NCBI GenBank assembly: GCA_013822855.1
Contig: PNLE01000023.1
Location: 1 to 34,560, forward strand
Source of the DNA: Planctomyces sp.
GTDB taxonomy: Bacteria; Planctomycetota; Planctomycetia; Planctomycetales; Planctomycetaceae
Direction: 5' to 3'
DNA: 34,560 bases
Shown: piece after piece, positions 32,558 through 34,560 of the stretch
Numbering within the stretch: position 1 is the first letter of the stretch
Layout: the number at the start of each line of letters is the position of its first letter
The notes under the pieces: generated by a model
The model's database searches: none
Told to the model about the DNA's origin: nothing
What the model saw: the letters and a program-made list of their open reading frames with translations, nothing else
Made by a program: the position numbers and the translations under genes

Positions 32558-33725
32558 GGCCGTCCAAGGAGAACGCCTCACCTTCGATGAAGGGGTGGCG
32601 ATCCTCTCGTCGCACGATCTCTCCGCAATCGGCGAGGCGGCCCATCGTGTGACGGAGCGGCTGCACCCCGAGCCGTTCCGCACGTACAACATCGATCGGA
32701 ACATCAACTACACGAATGTCTGCACTGCCGTCTGCGACTTCTGCGCGTTCTACCGGCCACCCAAGCATGCGGAGGGCTATGTCCTCTCGCAGGAGGAACT
32801 CCACCAGAAGATCGCCGAGACGGTCGCGCTGGGTGGCGACCAGATCCTGCTGCAGGGCGGCCTGCATCCGCAGTACAAACTGGAGTGGTACGAGGAGATG
32901 CTGCGGGGAATGAAAACCGCCTTCCCGCAGGTCAACATCCACGGCTTCTCCCCCCCCGAAATCTACCACTTCACGAAGGTCAACAAGCTCCCACTGAAGA
33001 CCGTTCTGGAGCGACTTAAGGCCGCTGGCTTGGGAAGTTTGCCGGGCGGCGGCGGCGAGATCCTCGTCGACCGCGTCCGCAAGGAGATCACCCGCGGCAA
33101 GGTGCTGACCGACGATTGGCTCGACGTCCATCGCGTCTGGCACTCATTGGGCGGCAAGTCGACCTGCACCATGATGTACGGCCACATCGAAACGCTCGCC
33201 GAGCGGATCGAGCACCTCGAACGGCTGCGGCAGCTTCAAGACGAAACCGACGGCTTCACGGCCTTCATCTGCTGGTCGTTCCAACCCGACCACACCGACA
33301 TGGCCCACATCCCCCCGGCGGGTGCCTTCGAGTATCTGAAGACGCAAGCCGTCGCCCGGCTCTATCTCGACAACATCCCCAACATCCAGTCGTCTTGGGT
33401 CACGCAGGGTGAAAAGATTGGCGGGCTGGCACTCTTCTACGGTGCGAACGACATGGGGAGCCTGATGATCGAGGAGAACGTCGTCGCCCAGGCGGGGACG
33501 GTGCACCACCTCACACTGGCCACAATCCGTCGCCTCATCGAAGACGCCGGCTACATCCCCCGCCAGCGAAACGTCTTCTATGACTACATCGACCAATACC
33601 CGCTCCCTGCGGGGACAGTGCTGCCCGACCTCCCGCTCCCGCCGGTGGCCAACCACTCCAGGAACGTTGAAGAGCACTCCACCCATCGGGAACTTCTGCC
33701 TGTATTGAGTGGGACAGTCTCGTGA
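32526..33725 (+). CDS. mqnC: Cyclic dehypoxanthinyl futalosine synthase MqnC (radical SAM)
   Basis: A radical SAM enzyme of the futalosine menaquinone pathway that cyclises dehypoxanthine futalosine. The 399-aa protein has the cluster motif CTAVCDFCAF (Cys66, Cys70, Cys73), then GYVLSQEELHQKIAETVALG, QILLQGGLHPQYKLEWYEEM, VNIHGFSPPEIYHFTK, LGSLPGGGGEILVDRVRKEI and FICWSFQPDHT, all typical of MqnC. The start is GTG at 32526 because AGGAG lies six bases upstream and the N-terminus then matches family length; the open frame runs much further upstream inside mqnA. It ends in GTGA overlapping a possible GTG start of the next gene. Confidence 0.95.
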   Translation: MSSAIQPLLDKAVQGERLTFDEGVAILSSHDLSAIGEAAHRVTERLHPEPFRTYNIDRNINYTNVCTAVCDFCAFYRPPKHAEGYVLSQEELHQKIAETVALGGDQILLQGGLHPQYKLEWYEEMLRGMKTAFPQVNIHGFSPPEIYHFTKVNKLPLKTVLERLKAAGLGSLPGGGGEILVDRVRKEITRGKVLTDDWLDVHRVWHSLGGKSTCTMMYGHIETLAERIEHLERLRQLQDETDGFTAFICWSFQPDHTDMAHIPPAGAFEYLKTQAVARLYLDNIPNIQSSWVTQGEKIGGLALFYGANDMGSLMIEENVVAQAGTVHHLTLATIRRLIEDAGYIPRQRNVFYDYIDQYPLPAGTVLPDLPLPPVANHSRNVEEHSTHRELLPVLSGTVS

Positions 33726-33805
33726 CGACCCGAAGGATCGTGGGGGAGAAGTCGATAGCCCGATCCATTCCTTGTGTGACCTCACCTGTGGCAAGCGATT
33801 TTCCC

Positions 33806-34171
33806 ATGGCCGACCATGCTTCAACAGAAATCACCCGTCACGGCGTCACCCGTCGCTGGTCGGATGCCGTGGTCCATGGCGGGGTGGCCTACTTCGTGGA
33901 AGTCGCCGCCGACCCGACGGCTGCTCCTGCACGCCAATTCGCCCAGGTGTTCGAGCAGGCGGAAGCGACGTTGGCGCGGGTCGGGAGTGGCCTAAATCGC
34001 CTGCTGCAAGTGACGATCGTGATCCCCTTCCCCGAGGATCTGGCCGAGTTCAATCGCCAGTGGGATGCCTGGATTCCCGAAGGCCACGCTCCCTCCCGCG
34101 CCTGCCTCCACACTCAGCTGGTCAACCCGCACTACCGGGTCGAGCTGATCATCACTGCTGCCGTCGAATGA
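33806..34171 (+). CDS. RidA/YjgF-YER057c-UK114 family protein
   Basis: A 121-aa protein of the RidA superfamily, trimeric enamine/imine deaminase-like enzymes. Family features are the N-terminal strand pair WSDAVVHGGVAYFVEVAADP, the helix FAQVFEQAEATLARVGSGLN, LLQVTIVIPFPEDLAEFNRQ and the C-terminal APSRACLHTQLV with the arginine used for carboxylate binding, then YRVELIITAAV. The ATG at 33806 gives normal family length; an alternative GTG at 33722 overlaps the mqnC stop codon and would add 28 residues. It follows mqnC closely and ends the operon before a terminator. The link to menaquinone synthesis is unclear; it may quench reactive intermediates. Confidence 0.9.
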   Translation: MADHASTEITRHGVTRRWSDAVVHGGVAYFVEVAADPTAAPARQFAQVFEQAEATLARVGSGLNRLLQVTIVIPFPEDLAEFNRQWDAWIPEGHAPSRACLHTQLVNPHYRVELIITAAVE

Positions 34172-34181
34172 GGACGCGTTT

Positions 34182-34264
34182 CAATTTGAAATAGCGCTCT
34201 GTGTGCCATGCTTGCAGCTTTGGGCAAGCATGTTTTTCGATCCTCAACGCGCCATTTCAAATTG
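34182..34264. terminator. Nested hairpins with U-tract, operon terminator
   Basis: An inner perfect 9-bp stem, CATGCTTGC (34207-34215) and GCAAGCATG (34224-34232), is followed by TTTTT (34233-34237), a standard intrinsic terminator for the plus-strand mqn genes. An outer inverted repeat, CAATTTGAAATAGCGC (34182-34197) and GCGCCATTTCAAATTG (34249-34264), encloses it with one mismatch and may serve the convergent gene. Confidence 0.88.
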
Positions 34265-34273
34265 CGATTCGTA

Positions 34274-34560
34274 TCAACCAGGAGCCGCCGCACTCTTGAA
34301 ATTCGTCTCCAGCCACTGCCCGTCAGCTTCCGGCCATGTCGAAGTGAATTCGACCAGTCGATTCGTCACCGGATGCCGGAAGCCCAGGAGCCGGGCATGC
34401 AGGAACAGTCGCGGCAAACGCGGTAATGAGCGGGCACCGTAAATCGCATCCCCCGCGATCGCATGCCCCAGCTCTGAAAGATGAATCCGAATCTGGTGCG
34501 TCCGACCCGTCTCCAATCGGCACGTCACTCGACTGGCGGGGAGCGGCTCCCCCTCTCCCA
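34274..34560 (-). CDS. RluA-family pseudouridine synthase, C-terminal part
   Basis: The gene enters from beyond the right edge, so only the last 95 or so codons are present. The visible part has SRVTCRLETGRTHQIRIHL, the conserved C-terminal RluA/RluD motif, then GHAIAGDAIYGA, RLFLHARLLGFRHPVTNRLV and EFTSTWPEA. The catalytic aspartate region lies outside the window. The enzyme isomerises uridine to pseudouridine in rRNA or tRNA; which position cannot be told from this fragment. It is convergent with the ridA-like gene. Confidence 0.93.
   Translation of the reverse strand, partial: GEGEPLPASRVTCRLETGRTHQIRIHLSELGHAIAGDAIYGARSLPRLPRLFLHARLLGFRHPVTNRLVEFTSTWPEADGQWLETNFKSAAAPG

Overview
The window looks like a chromosomal segment of a planctomycete. 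Diagnostic families are a DUF1549/DUF1553 cytochrome protein followed by a Tat-exported DUF1501 protein, a PVC-type dehydrogenase/heme-binding giant, a DUF1559 pseudopilin with a small lipoprotein partner, and a DUF2760 protein. Most coding sequence is GC-rich, which produces many long spurious antisense reading frames. The first 2.8 kb is by eye more AT-rich, carries only genes I cannot name, and is dotted with short hairpin repeats. No rRNA, tRNA, CRISPR array, transposase or phage gene was seen.

Layout. 0-2.8 kb: three hypothetical genes, one of them bracketed by two near-identical 61-nt direct repeats. 3-9.4 kb (minus strand): a di-heme DUF1549/DUF1553 protein with an inserted LamG-like domain and its DUF1501 partner, then a four-helix membrane protein and a small basic conserved protein. 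9.7-14 kb: a secreted HExxH metallopeptidase, a Gly/His/Tyr-rich exported protein, a stand-alone mraZ with a direct-repeat upstream region, and a two-helix membrane protein. 14-21.3 kb: a XylR-type regulator divergent from a Gfo/Idh/MocA oxidoreductase, which is followed by a 1487-residue ThuA / beta-propeller / HEAT / cytochrome c fusion. This looks like a regulated sugar or sugar-derivative oxidation locus. 21.3-22.2 kb: a gene-poor repeat-rich stretch. 22.2-28 kb: a TolC-like lipoprotein, a convergent DUF1559 plus lipoprotein pair, and a PDZ/coiled-coil protein. 28-29.3 kb: a 24-cysteine copper-storage-type protein beside a second cysteine-rich exported protein. 29.4-34.6 kb: DUF2760, homoserine dehydrogenase (hom), divergent mqnA-mqnC-ridA-like genes (futalosine menaquinone pathway) ending in an intrinsic terminator, and the 3' part of an RluA-family pseudouridine synthase cut by the window edge.

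The two strongest candidates for something under-described are the XylR / Gfo-Idh / ThuA-dehydrogenase-cytochrome locus (14.0-21.3 kb), whose oxidoreductase lacks the usual EKP lysine, and the paired cysteine-rich exported proteins (28.1-29.3 kb). The family of hairpins beginning GTAGGG, one of which supplies a gene's stop codon, is also worth following. Functional statements are by family recognition from the translated sequence; no database search was run.
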